From NCBI GenBank assembly GCA_965116195.1, contig OZ220491.1, forward strand, positions 1,798,001 to 1,862,000: a stretch of DNA of 64,000 nt, in the 5' to 3' direction. Every line of letters begins with the position of its first letter. Position 1 is the stretch's first letter. This document shows positions 1 through 7,104 of this stretch, in pieces. The position numbers were made by a program, and so were the translations under genes. The notes under the pieces are model-generated. The model was not told where the DNA came from. It ran no database searches and saw only the letters and a list, made by a program, of their open reading frames with translations. Origin of the DNA: Aldehydirespirator sp965116195. Its GTDB lineage: Bacteria > Actinomycetota > Acidimicrobiia > Acidimicrobiales > Aldehydirespiratoraceae.

Positions 1-217
1 CAGAAGGTCGGAGTTCGTCGGCTCTCATCACATCATGTGACGGAACCGGATGGGAGGTCGGTTCAACGTCTGTCACATCAAGGGCCTCCACATCTGCGGC
101 ATGGTCAAGAACAGCAGAAAGCTGCAAGGCGAGTTCATCCAACTCGGTATCGCTGAAGCCGAGTCGGGCGAGTGCGGCAACGTGGGCTGCCTCAGCTCTG
201 GTGATGCGACCTGGCAC
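1..217 (-). CDS. gatC: Asp/Glu-tRNA amidotransferase subunit C (5' part, runs off the left edge)
   Basis: GatC is the small subunit of the GatCAB complex, which transamidates misacylated Glu-tRNA(Gln) and Asp-tRNA(Asn) in the cytoplasm. Reading leftward from a GTG gives VPGRITRAEAAHVAALARL, then an LGFSDTELDEL helix and a QLSAVLDHAADVEALDVTDV stretch, followed by VEPTSHPVP and MRADELRPS. This is the typical GatC pattern (ITREEV.HVA.LARL ... EPTSHV.P ... LR.DE). About 72 codons are inside the window and the last ~25 lie outside. GTG at 217 is chosen because an in-frame stop lies about 10 codons upstream and the family begins right at this motif. gatA probably follows outside the window. No clear Shine-Dalgarno is visible. 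Confidence 0.88.
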   Translation of the reverse strand, partial: MPGRITRAEAAHVAALARLGFSDTELDELALQLSAVLDHAADVEALDVTDVEPTSHPVPSHDVMRADELRPS

Positions 218-513
218 GCCAGCAGGATACGCCTGCGCCTATGAGCCGGAGTCACTGGACTCACCATCAGTACCGCCTCCACCTGCCTTCACGATGAATA
301 GCCAGGCTGTGCTCAATGAAGGTTACGACATCTGGACTCACCGTCAGTACCGCCTCCACTCTCGCCGCCGGACTCACCACCAGTACCAGCCGACTCTCGC
401 CGCCGGACTTGCCATTACTGTCCAGCACCACCAGACCCGCTCCCACTGATGAGGCTCACTCACCGCCGGACTAGCCGTCACCGTCAGACCCACTGTCGCT
501 GTCAGGCTCGCCT
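218..513. repeat. Degenerate Gly/Ser-type repeats between gatC and the kinase gene
   Basis: This gap holds several imperfect copies of GACTCACC(A/G)(T/C)CAGTACC and CTCGCCGCCGGACT. Read on the minus strand these resemble the Gly-Ser-Glu-rich 3' end of the neighbouring kinase gene, but frames and stops are scrambled. They look like successive duplications of that gene's 3' end. No gene is supported here. Confidence 0.6.
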
Positions 514-2661
514 TCACCCACCAGACCCACTCCCGTCGGCGAGCTCGCCTGCACCACCGGAGTCGCCTTGATCACCGGAGTCGCCTTGACTGTCGGGCTG
601 ACCTTCGCTGACGGGTTCAGCGGCTTGCGGGCCTTTTGACACTCGTACCTCCACGACGCTGTCGGCCGCGACAACTTCGCCGCTGGCAGGCCGGAACCCG
701 ATCACCTCACCTTCGGGCACCTCTGCGCTGAACTCAGTTACCTCCCTCGGCTCCAGGCGGGCAACGTACAGCGCTTCCACGGCTGCGATGGGCGACGGAT
801 CTTCAGGTGTCTCGGGAACGATGCGATCAGCCGGGCCGGCCGACACCAACAAGTTCACGCCACTGCCCGGCTCAAATTCGTAGACCCCGCCGGCAATGTC
901 AACGCCAACAACCATTCCCGGTGGGATGACCTCATCGTGAACAATCGTCTCGCCTTGCACCACAAGACCCAGCTGCTCCAACTCCGTCGCGGCATCGCTC
1001 ACCGTGTAGCCGTAGAGATCGATCCCAAGCAACACCAAAGGCTCGCCCAGCGACACGAACAGGCGCAGCGACGAGCCCTCAACCAGCGAGGTGCCGGCTG
1101 CAGGCTCCGTGCCCACCACCTCGTTGCGCACGGTGCCGTCCTGACGCACCAGGACTTCCTGTACATCCCAGCCCAGATCGGCAAGGGTGCCAGTCGCACT
1201 TGACCGGTCATTGCCGGCCAACTCAGGCACCACGGCAGTCTCGGGCCTGGTAACGACCCACGTCCAAGCGCCCGCAGCCACTGCTCCAAGCACCAGCAAC
1301 ACAGCCAGAACGAGCCCGGGCCAGCTGTGACGCCTCTCCTCAAAGGGCCTGGCGGGCCGGGCTGACGGCGTCGGAGCCCCATCCCCCAAACCGTCAGGAT
1401 GAACAACATCGGTTGGTGGGACGGTCACCGGCCCTTCCACAGCGATGGGCAGGGGATCGGGGCGGGGCAGCACACGCGCCAGCCGCAGAAACTCCGAGAA
1501 CATACCTGCTGCGTCAAGTTGTTCGTGTTCGCTGGGATCAGTTGCCATGGCACGAGCCAGCACCGGCTGCAGGAGTCCCAGCAAAGCCAAGGTGGTGGGA
1601 GACGCCTCGTCGTTGACTGTGGGAACGCCTCTGGTGCCTGTGATTGACTCCCAGACGACAAGCGCCAGGTCACGAACATCTTGTTGGTGCTCAGCGGGCG
1701 CGGGCTGTGACAGTTCTGCTGCGACCTCGTGTTGGAGGGCGGTGGTGGTTTGGAGAGCAGTGGTGGTCTGTTGATCAAGCGAGACATCAGCATCAAGTTC
1801 CCAGGTCTCAACGTCCCAGACCTCGGTGTCGAGGGTGGTGTCGTCGGTGTCCAGAGCTGTGAGGTCCTGTGCCAGCCCCTTTTGGGTAGCCTCCTGGGCC
1901 TGGTCTGACAGCAAGCCTGCTGCTTCATGATCATCAGACTCTGCAAGCGCGCCTTGATCGTCGGCCGTGACCGTCGTGTCAGTCGCATCGGCCCGAACGG
2001 TCATGACCGCAGCATCAGCCGCACCAGTCGTATCAACCTTGACCGCCGCATTGCTCGTGTCAGCCGCACCGGTTGTATCAGACGCATGAGTCGCATCGTT
2101 CGTACTGGCCGTGACCGTCGTGTCAGTCGCATCGGTCGCATCCGTCGTGTCAGCCGTACCGGACACGACCGTGGCGAGTGCAGCTGCTACTCCCAGATCA
2201 GAGACGAACACCCTGGCCTGGGAGTCGAACAGGATGCTTGAGGTGGTCAGACCTCTGTAGGTGTGGCCCGCGGCGTGGATGTTGGCCAGCGCCCGGGCGA
2301 CCTCCAAACCCACCAGCAGGGCCTGCGACATGCTCAGCCGGTAACCGCTGGCGAGCATGCCTGCGAGGCTGCCACCTGTGACGTGCTCGGTCACCACGTA
2401 TGGAAGTGGTTCAACACCCCATTCGTACACAGGCAACAACCGCGGCAGGCTCAGTGTCGAGGCCGCTCTCATCTCATGCTGGAAGCGCTTCAGAAACGCG
2501 TCGTCGCTGGCCAGTTCCTCACGCAGGATTTTCACTGCCACACGTCGACGCAATGTGAGGTCGTCGGCAGCGTAGACCTTGGCGTTGACGCCCTCACCAA
2601 CGAGACCCAGCAGCCTGTATCGACCACGGAAGGCCCGCTCGGATTCGTAGCCGCGCACCAT
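514..2661 (-). CDS. PASTA-domain Ser/Thr kinase-like membrane protein, probable pseudokinase
   Basis: Single-pass membrane protein with PknB architecture. Residues 1-165 form a kinase-like domain with a Gly-rich loop (VGEGVNAKVY, 21-30) and the ATP-anchoring Lys in VAVKIL (K44). A Thr/Asp/Ala-rich linker follows, then one membrane helix (LVLAVLLVLGAVAAGAW), then two clear PASTA repeats and a third partial one outside. The catalytic loop reads YRGLTTSSIL (135-144) where active kinases have HRDxKxxN, so the catalytic Asp, Lys and Asn are all lost; DFG is DLG. The role is probably peptidoglycan sensing or scaffolding (inference). The start at ATG 2661 places the Gly-loop about 20 residues in; the longer frame to 2817 only translates the upstream tandem repeat. 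The tail is Gly/Ser/Asp-rich. Confidence 0.85.
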   Translation of the reverse strand: MVRGYESERAFRGRYRLLGLVGEGVNAKVYAADDLTLRRRVAVKILREELASDDAFLKRFQHEMRAASTLSLPRLLPVYEWGVEPLPYVVTEHVTGGSLAGMLASGYRLSMSQALLVGLEVARALANIHAAGHTYRGLTTSSILFDSQARVFVSDLGVAAALATVVSGTADTTDATDATDTTVTASTNDATHASDTTGAADTSNAAVKVDTTGAADAAVMTVRADATDTTVTADDQGALAESDDHEAAGLLSDQAQEATQKGLAQDLTALDTDDTTLDTEVWDVETWELDADVSLDQQTTTALQTTTALQHEVAAELSQPAPAEHQQDVRDLALVVWESITGTRGVPTVNDEASPTTLALLGLLQPVLARAMATDPSEHEQLDAAGMFSEFLRLARVLPRPDPLPIAVEGPVTVPPTDVVHPDGLGDGAPTPSARPARPFEERRHSWPGLVLAVLLVLGAVAAGAWTWVVTRPETAVVPELAGNDRSSATGTLADLGWDVQEVLVRQDGTVRNEVVGTEPAAGTSLVEGSSLRLFVSLGEPLVLLGIDLYGYTVSDAATELEQLGLVVQGETIVHDEVIPPGMVVGVDIAGGVYEFEPGSGVNLLVSAGPADRIVPETPEDPSPIAAVEALYVARLEPREVTEFSAEVPEGEVIGFRPASGEVVAADSVVEVRVSKGPQAAEPVSEGQPDSQGDSGDQGDSGGAGELADGSGSGG

Positions 2662-2697
2662 GGGTGCCACCGTATCGGCCGCTACCGTGCTCTTTGA

Positions 2698-2955
2698 TGA
2701 CCGGGCCGGACTCACTGCACATACCAGGGGCGCACAACCCCACCGAATACAAGACTCCGATGACCGGGCCGGGCTATACCCACATGAACCCAAGGCACGC
2801 AACCCCAACCAGTACAAGACTCCAATGACCGGGCCGGGCTATACCCACATGAACCCAAGGCACGCAACCCCAACCAGTACAAGGCTCCGATGACCGGGCC
2901 GGACTCACTGCATGTGAACCCCGGGGCACGCAATCCCAGCGAGCACCGCGCCGTC
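2698..2955. repeat. Four-copy 63-65 bp tandem repeat
   Basis: The unit begins TGACCGGGCCGG and recurs at 2698, 2761, 2826 and 2891 (steps of 63, 65 and 65). The middle two copies are almost identical; the outer two diverge in the centre. The last copy includes the presumptive start codon of the rightward membrane-protein gene, so the array looks like duplication of that gene's 5' end. A 65-bp step is not a multiple of three, so extra copies put the ATG in other frames. Confidence 0.9.
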
Positions 2956-3432
2956 ATTGGCAAGCCGGGCCGGACTCGCCCCGATCCGCCCAAGCGCAAC
3001 CCCTTGCTGATGCGGGTTGCGATTGCCGTCTTGATCGCAGGTGGGATCGCGGCTCTGGTGGCAGCAGCTCTGTGGCCCGAGGGAGGACCCGGTGATGCAG
3101 GGCGCGCCGTCACCGCAACCACCGCAGTTGAGGACCTGATTCCGGCGCCCGGTGCCGAGGTGTTACAGCAGCAACGCGTGGGGGTGGTGTTGAACTCTCG
3201 CTATCGCCTTGCCTCAATGGTGGTGTATCCCAATGACCGGCGCAGTGGAGGTGTTGATGTGACTGCTGAGGTCGTTGAAGTGGCGGGTCTCAACTCCTTT
3301 GAGTACACGCCCGGTGCCGACAAGTTGCTTGAGTCTTTGTCCCCTGACACCAACTGCGTCCAGGCCCGGTTCGTACTGATAGCACGACCCGAGGAGTCAG
3401 ATTCGCAATACTGGTGCTTTGAGGTGTCCTAG
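2890..3432 (+). CDS. Small single-pass membrane protein of unknown function
   Basis: I do not recognise the family. About 40 residues of basic, Pro-rich N-terminus (RTRPDPPKRNPLLMR) precede one hydrophobic helix (VAIAVLIAGGIAALVAAALW), followed by a soluble domain of about 115 residues, presumably outside the cell. That domain has two cysteines (NCVQARFVL; YWCFEVS), which could form a disulfide. The start may be ATG 2890, inside the last copy of the upstream 65-bp repeat, or ATG 3010 directly before the helix; the sequence does not settle it. It diverges from the PASTA kinase gene with the repeat array between them, so the two may share control. The composition matches its neighbours, which supports it as a real gene. 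Confidence 0.6.
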   Translation: MTGPDSLHVNPGARNPSEHRAVIGKPGRTRPDPPKRNPLLMRVAIAVLIAGGIAALVAAALWPEGGPGDAGRAVTATTAVEDLIPAPGAEVLQQQRVGVVLNSRYRLASMVVYPNDRRSGGVDVTAEVVEVAGLNSFEYTPGADKLLESLSPDTNCVQARFVLIARPEESDSQYWCFEVS

Positions 3433-3632
3433 ACTCGGCTTCGAGGTGCCCCCAACCCAGATTCGAGATGTCCTAACCCGCGTTTGGTTATGTGTTTGTT
3501 GATGTGTTGAGGGTTTCCCTGGCCCAGATTCGAGATGTCCCCACCCACCTTGCAGTTGGGACTTACGGTGATGCTGGGTTTCCCAAACCCAGATTCGAGA
3601 TGTCCTAAACCCAGATCCGAGATGTACAGGAG
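3424..3632. repeat. Short dispersed repeats in the gap after the membrane-protein gene
   Basis: CCCAGATTCGAGATGTCC or a close variant occurs about five times between two convergent genes. The first, most diverged copy begins in the last codons of the upstream gene (TTTGAGGTGTCCTAG). This fits repeated copying of a 3' gene end. No hairpin terminator was recognised. Confidence 0.7.
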
Positions 3633-5138
3633 TTACTGAAGTGCTGTCTCGTTGCAGCGGGATGGGGCTCTGGCTGGATTGAACACGCGAGGCAGCTCAA
3701 TGAAACCTGAACCTGGATCGTCGGTGTTCAGGTAGGTCTCAATCGCATCGGCGGTGGCTTTGGCCGCCGTGCGAATGTAGGTGTCGGTGGCGAACAGTTG
3801 CGCCTCTGAACGATTGGACAGATAGCCGTACTCAACCAGTGCTGTGGGCACACCAGGTCGGCGTATCATCCCGTAGGCATCGCCGCCCCTGGTAAGCAAG
3901 ACCCGCAACACTCCTGCGTTTCGGGCACTGCGCCACGAAATGCCCTCGAATTGCGACAGAGCTGAGGTGATCTCCTGGTAAAGCAGCCCACCGAGCCGAG
4001 CTGACGCAGGTTCAGGCTGCTCAGCAGATGCCGACTGTACGAATATTTCAGTGCCGGGCTTGCTGCTGCGGTTGAGGTTGGGAGCGTTGTGGTGAATCGA
4101 AACCAGAACATCGGCGTCCAGCGCATCAGCCAATGCAGCCCGCACCGCCAGCAGCGTGCCATAGTCCGCGGTGCGGGTGGTCGTGGCCGTGATGCCACGA
4201 TCAGCGAGCTCATCCAGCACGGCACGGCTGAGGGTGAGGTTCAGATCACGTTCGACAAGTCCGTTGGGCCCGACCGCTCCGGTGTCATAGCGCCCTCCAT
4301 GTCCTGGGTCTATCACCACCTGCACCCCATGGATGGGCGTGCCGGATGCAATCTCGGCAGTGTTGCCACATGGCGTGCGCACCAGCCATCCACCGTCAGT
4401 GGTTTCCAAGACCGCAACCGGCACTCCGGCAGGTGTGATCAGCGCCGCCGGCGTGTTCACGTGTGCTTCCTGCGATGTCATTGCCGGATCGGAGGCTGCC
4501 GTGGCTGACGTGACTGACGTGACTGACACCGTGACGGGTGTGCTGATCAGCCAACGTCTGACCGGAGCGTCTGCGGACACGAAACGCTGAGCGGGAAGCA
4601 GTCGCCCACTCCACTTGCCACCCGCCAAGTGCTGCTGCACTGCAACCTCAACTCCGCCACTTGCCACGCGCCGAGCCACAACCCGAAAGACCGACGCTTG
4701 TGACTCGGCATCAGGCTCGGTATCGGACTCGGTATCGGACTCGGTATCGGACTCGGTATCAAGCGCCAGTTCCTTGCCGACCAACCACCGGCCCACCGCA
4801 GCGTTCTGAGTTACAACCAGACCGGCAGCCGTCTGAGAACCCCAATTGCTGTCACCCGAACGCTGCTGCACTGCGACCTCAACATCGCCAGCATCCGTGT
4901 GGCGAGCCAGAACCCGAACCTCGTGTGTGGTCTCGGTCTCAACGGCTGAACTCGCCTGCGCCAACGAAATGCCGCCAGCGACAACTGCCACCACCAAGAG
5001 CAGTCGTACCAGAAGGCGCACAGAATGAGTGGAACGACCTCGCTTTGAGCCGTCTCGCCCAGCGCCGTCACTCACAGTGCTCACTCGCCCGAACAATGCC
5101 AACATCCGAATCACCAGCAGACCTTCCTCAGCAAACAC
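3633..5138 (-). CDS. N-acetylmuramoyl-L-alanine amidase (Amidase_3), exported
   Basis: Cleaves the amide bond between MurNAc and the stem peptide in peptidoglycan, outside the membrane. A signal segment (LLVRLLLVVAVVAGGISLA) follows a basic N-terminus of about 40 residues. The middle contains two diverged copies of a short domain (FRVVARRVASGGVEVAVQQ / VRVLARHTDAGDVEVAVQQ), which may bind wall polymer. Between the copies is a DTES/DTEP run encoded by a 12-bp tandem repeat. The C-terminal catalytic domain shows the zinc ligands in order: DPGHGG, VERDLN, SIHHN, and the catalytic Glu in ALVEYGYLSN. ATG 5105 (MLALFGR) is an alternative start. The context with a PASTA protein and ligA is typical of housekeeping wall genes. 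Confidence 0.88.
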   Translation of the reverse strand: MFAEEGLLVIRMLALFGRVSTVSDGAGRDGSKRGRSTHSVRLLVRLLLVVAVVAGGISLAQASSAVETETTHEVRVLARHTDAGDVEVAVQQRSGDSNWGSQTAAGLVVTQNAAVGRWLVGKELALDTESDTESDTESDTEPDAESQASVFRVVARRVASGGVEVAVQQHLAGGKWSGRLLPAQRFVSADAPVRRWLISTPVTVSVTSVTSATAASDPAMTSQEAHVNTPAALITPAGVPVAVLETTDGGWLVRTPCGNTAEIASGTPIHGVQVVIDPGHGGRYDTGAVGPNGLVERDLNLTLSRAVLDELADRGITATTTRTADYGTLLAVRAALADALDADVLVSIHHNAPNLNRSSKPGTEIFVQSASAEQPEPASARLGGLLYQEITSALSQFEGISWRSARNAGVLRVLLTRGGDAYGMIRRPGVPTALVEYGYLSNRSEAQLFATDTYIRTAAKATADAIETYLNTDDPGSGFIELPRVFNPARAPSRCNETALQ

Positions 5139-5254
5139 CGTCCCACAGGCAACGGCATACTCTAGGTGCTACCAGAGGCTCCCTCCAACCGAGTGCCATT
5201 CAGACGCGGATCACGCGCAACCCACCAACAACCGCAAGTTCGGGCCGCTGACCC

Positions 5255-6862
5255 TCATCCGTGGGCGAGGTCTTGGAGACGACCCAAGTCGGCTGGGTTG
5301 CCCATTTCGATTATGGCTCGAATCGCCTTGTCGGGTCCGACAACGGCATTCAGGGCCCGGTTTCCGACGCTGTTGGGGACCGGGCGGTTGCTGGTCAGCA
5401 GCACCAACGGGTCAGAGTCCGGGCGCGAGTGCAGCACAGCCGCCTTTCCTATCGCCTTCCAGAGCGTGTCAGTGCGGCGTAGTCCGGGACGGTGAGTAAT
5501 GCTGAAGGCCCCCGACACGTCAAACAGCCACCTGTTGCCCTGCTTGTCCAACGCAGAGAAATTGACCTCCACGCCGCAGTCAAACTTGACCTTCTCGCGG
5601 ATCTGACCGAATCCGCAGTCGTCAAGTATTGCACGGGCCTTTTCCTGAGCCTTGCGCCCTTCCCTCACAGACCGTGCCTGGAAATTGCCGCTGATCACGG
5701 CCCCGACACCGTTGACGGGGCTGCTGAGGCTGAGAAGTTCCAGTGGAACATCGCGCTCTGACTCCCCTGCCTGTTGGGACTTTGCCAGCATTATCCCCTC
5801 GCCATTATATGCGGGAGCGGGTGAAGACAGCATCTGTCCGGGGCTTGGCTTGCTCCCCTGGCCATTGTCTGCCGACGCGGGAGCGTCATTGTCTTCCCAA
5901 CGCTGGGTGCCGGTACCCGCCGACATGCGTTGATGTTCTGCGAGTATGCGTTCTTCGGCCAGTTCGATGTAGTTCGCATCGGTGTCGAAGCCGACATAGT
6001 GACGACCGGTGCGAACCGCGGCCACTGCGGTGGTGCCGGAACCCATGAACGGGTCAAGCACCAGGTCACCGCGGTAGGTGTAGAGGTCAATAAGGCGTTC
6101 GGGCAACTCCACCGGAAACGGTGCCGGGTGACCGACCCGGGTGGCTGACTCCGCCGGTATGCACCACAGGTCTGTGGTGGCCTCCATGAACTCATCGGCG
6201 TTGATGGTGCCCTTGGAGGGCTTGCCTTCTTTGGCCCGCTCGTCTGCGCTCAGTGCCCTGTCGAAGCGTCCCTTGGAGGCGATAACGATCCGTTCGGTGA
6301 GGTCACGCAGTACCGGATTGGTGGGGCGCTGAAAACTGCCCCAAGCGCAGTTGCCCCCGGCACCAAGAGCCTTTTGCCAGATGACCTCGCCGCGCAACAG
6401 CAGACCCAGTTGGTCCTGAAGTATCCCGATCACATCAGCAGACAATGACCGGTACGGTTTGCGACCCAGATTGGCTACGTTGACGGCGATCCGCCCACCC
6501 GGTTCGAGCTTGCGCACGCACTCCGCAAAAACGTCCCGCAACATCTGTAGGTACTTGTCGTAGCTTGCCGGGACATGCCCTCCTTGAGCCTCGGCCTCAT
6601 ACTCCTTGCCTGCGAAATATGGTGGCGAGGTCACCACCAACGCCACCGAATTGTCAGCGACTTTGTCGCTGTTGATGCTGCGGGCATCAGCCACCCACAA
6701 CTTGTCACGCTGTGCCGGTGCCTCAATCACAGAGTCACCGCTGACCGTGAGAGCCGGGAACCGCTCATAGAAGACGGAGGCATCGTGCCCCTCCCGTCGA
6801 CCAACCCCGAAACTCGATGTGGCCGTACCCCGAGTTGCGCCCCGCCGCCTACTAGACACCAT
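5255..6862 (-). CDS. Beta-class DNA methyltransferase (probably N4-cytosine) with an extra C-terminal domain
   Basis: A DNA modification enzyme. The catalytic motif IV (VVTSPPY) comes early and the AdoMet-binding motif I (DPFMGSGTTAV, then GRHYVGFD) comes late, which is the beta-class order. SPPY rather than DPPY suggests N4-methylcytosine, though some SPPY enzymes are N6-adenine specific. The methylase part ends near residue 310. About 220 further residues follow: a linker, then GFGQIREKVKFDCGVEVNFS ... WLFDVSGAF ... DTLWKAIGKAAVLH ... PLVLLTSNRP. This resembles a PD-(D/E)XK-type fold with a non-standard active site (inference, weak). The gene diverges from a nuclease-methylase fusion 240 bp away, so the pair is read as one restriction-modification cassette. 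The first ~25 residues are low complexity and the start is uncertain. Confidence 0.85.
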   Translation of the reverse strand: MVSSRRRGATRGTATSSFGVGRREGHDASVFYERFPALTVSGDSVIEAPAQRDKLWVADARSINSDKVADNSVALVVTSPPYFAGKEYEAEAQGGHVPASYDKYLQMLRDVFAECVRKLEPGGRIAVNVANLGRKPYRSLSADVIGILQDQLGLLLRGEVIWQKALGAGGNCAWGSFQRPTNPVLRDLTERIVIASKGRFDRALSADERAKEGKPSKGTINADEFMEATTDLWCIPAESATRVGHPAPFPVELPERLIDLYTYRGDLVLDPFMGSGTTAVAAVRTGRHYVGFDTDANYIELAEERILAEHQRMSAGTGTQRWEDNDAPASADNGQGSKPSPGQMLSSPAPAYNGEGIMLAKSQQAGESERDVPLELLSLSSPVNGVGAVISGNFQARSVREGRKAQEKARAILDDCGFGQIREKVKFDCGVEVNFSALDKQGNRWLFDVSGAFSITHRPGLRRTDTLWKAIGKAAVLHSRPDSDPLVLLTSNRPVPNSVGNRALNAVVGPDKAIRAIIEMGNPADLGRLQDLAHG

Positions 6863-6977
6863 GTCTGGTAACCATAACTCTCTCGAAGTTGCTCATGTGA
6901 CAAGTTCCCCCGTCTAAATGAGCCCTTGCATTTTCTGGCGACGGTCACAGTCCCACGAGTCGAGTCTTGACCGAGAC

Positions 6978-7104
6978 CCAATACGTCATATTGGCCCTTG
7001 TCATGATAATACATGATTTCAACTTCTATACTATTACATTTCCTTCTTGGACCTACCTATCAAGATCACAACTGTGCCATGAGGTTCCCTGCTATTATTA
7101 GGTA
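6978..7104. promoter_or_regulatory. AT-rich divergent control region of the restriction-modification genes
   Basis: Two inverted repeats stand close together: CCAATA-N5-TATTGG (6978-6994) and TCATG-N6-CATGA (7001-7016). They are possible operator sites. TATTAT at 7094-7099 lies directly before ATG 7105, at the distance expected for a leaderless transcript; no strong Shine-Dalgarno is seen there. The tract is much more AT-rich than the rest of the window. Functional assignment is inference. Confidence 0.45.

Noticed and set aside
2661..2817. N-terminal extension of the PASTA kinase-like protein
   Set aside because: It only translates the upstream 63-65 bp repeat; the kinase fold begins about 20 residues after ATG 2661.
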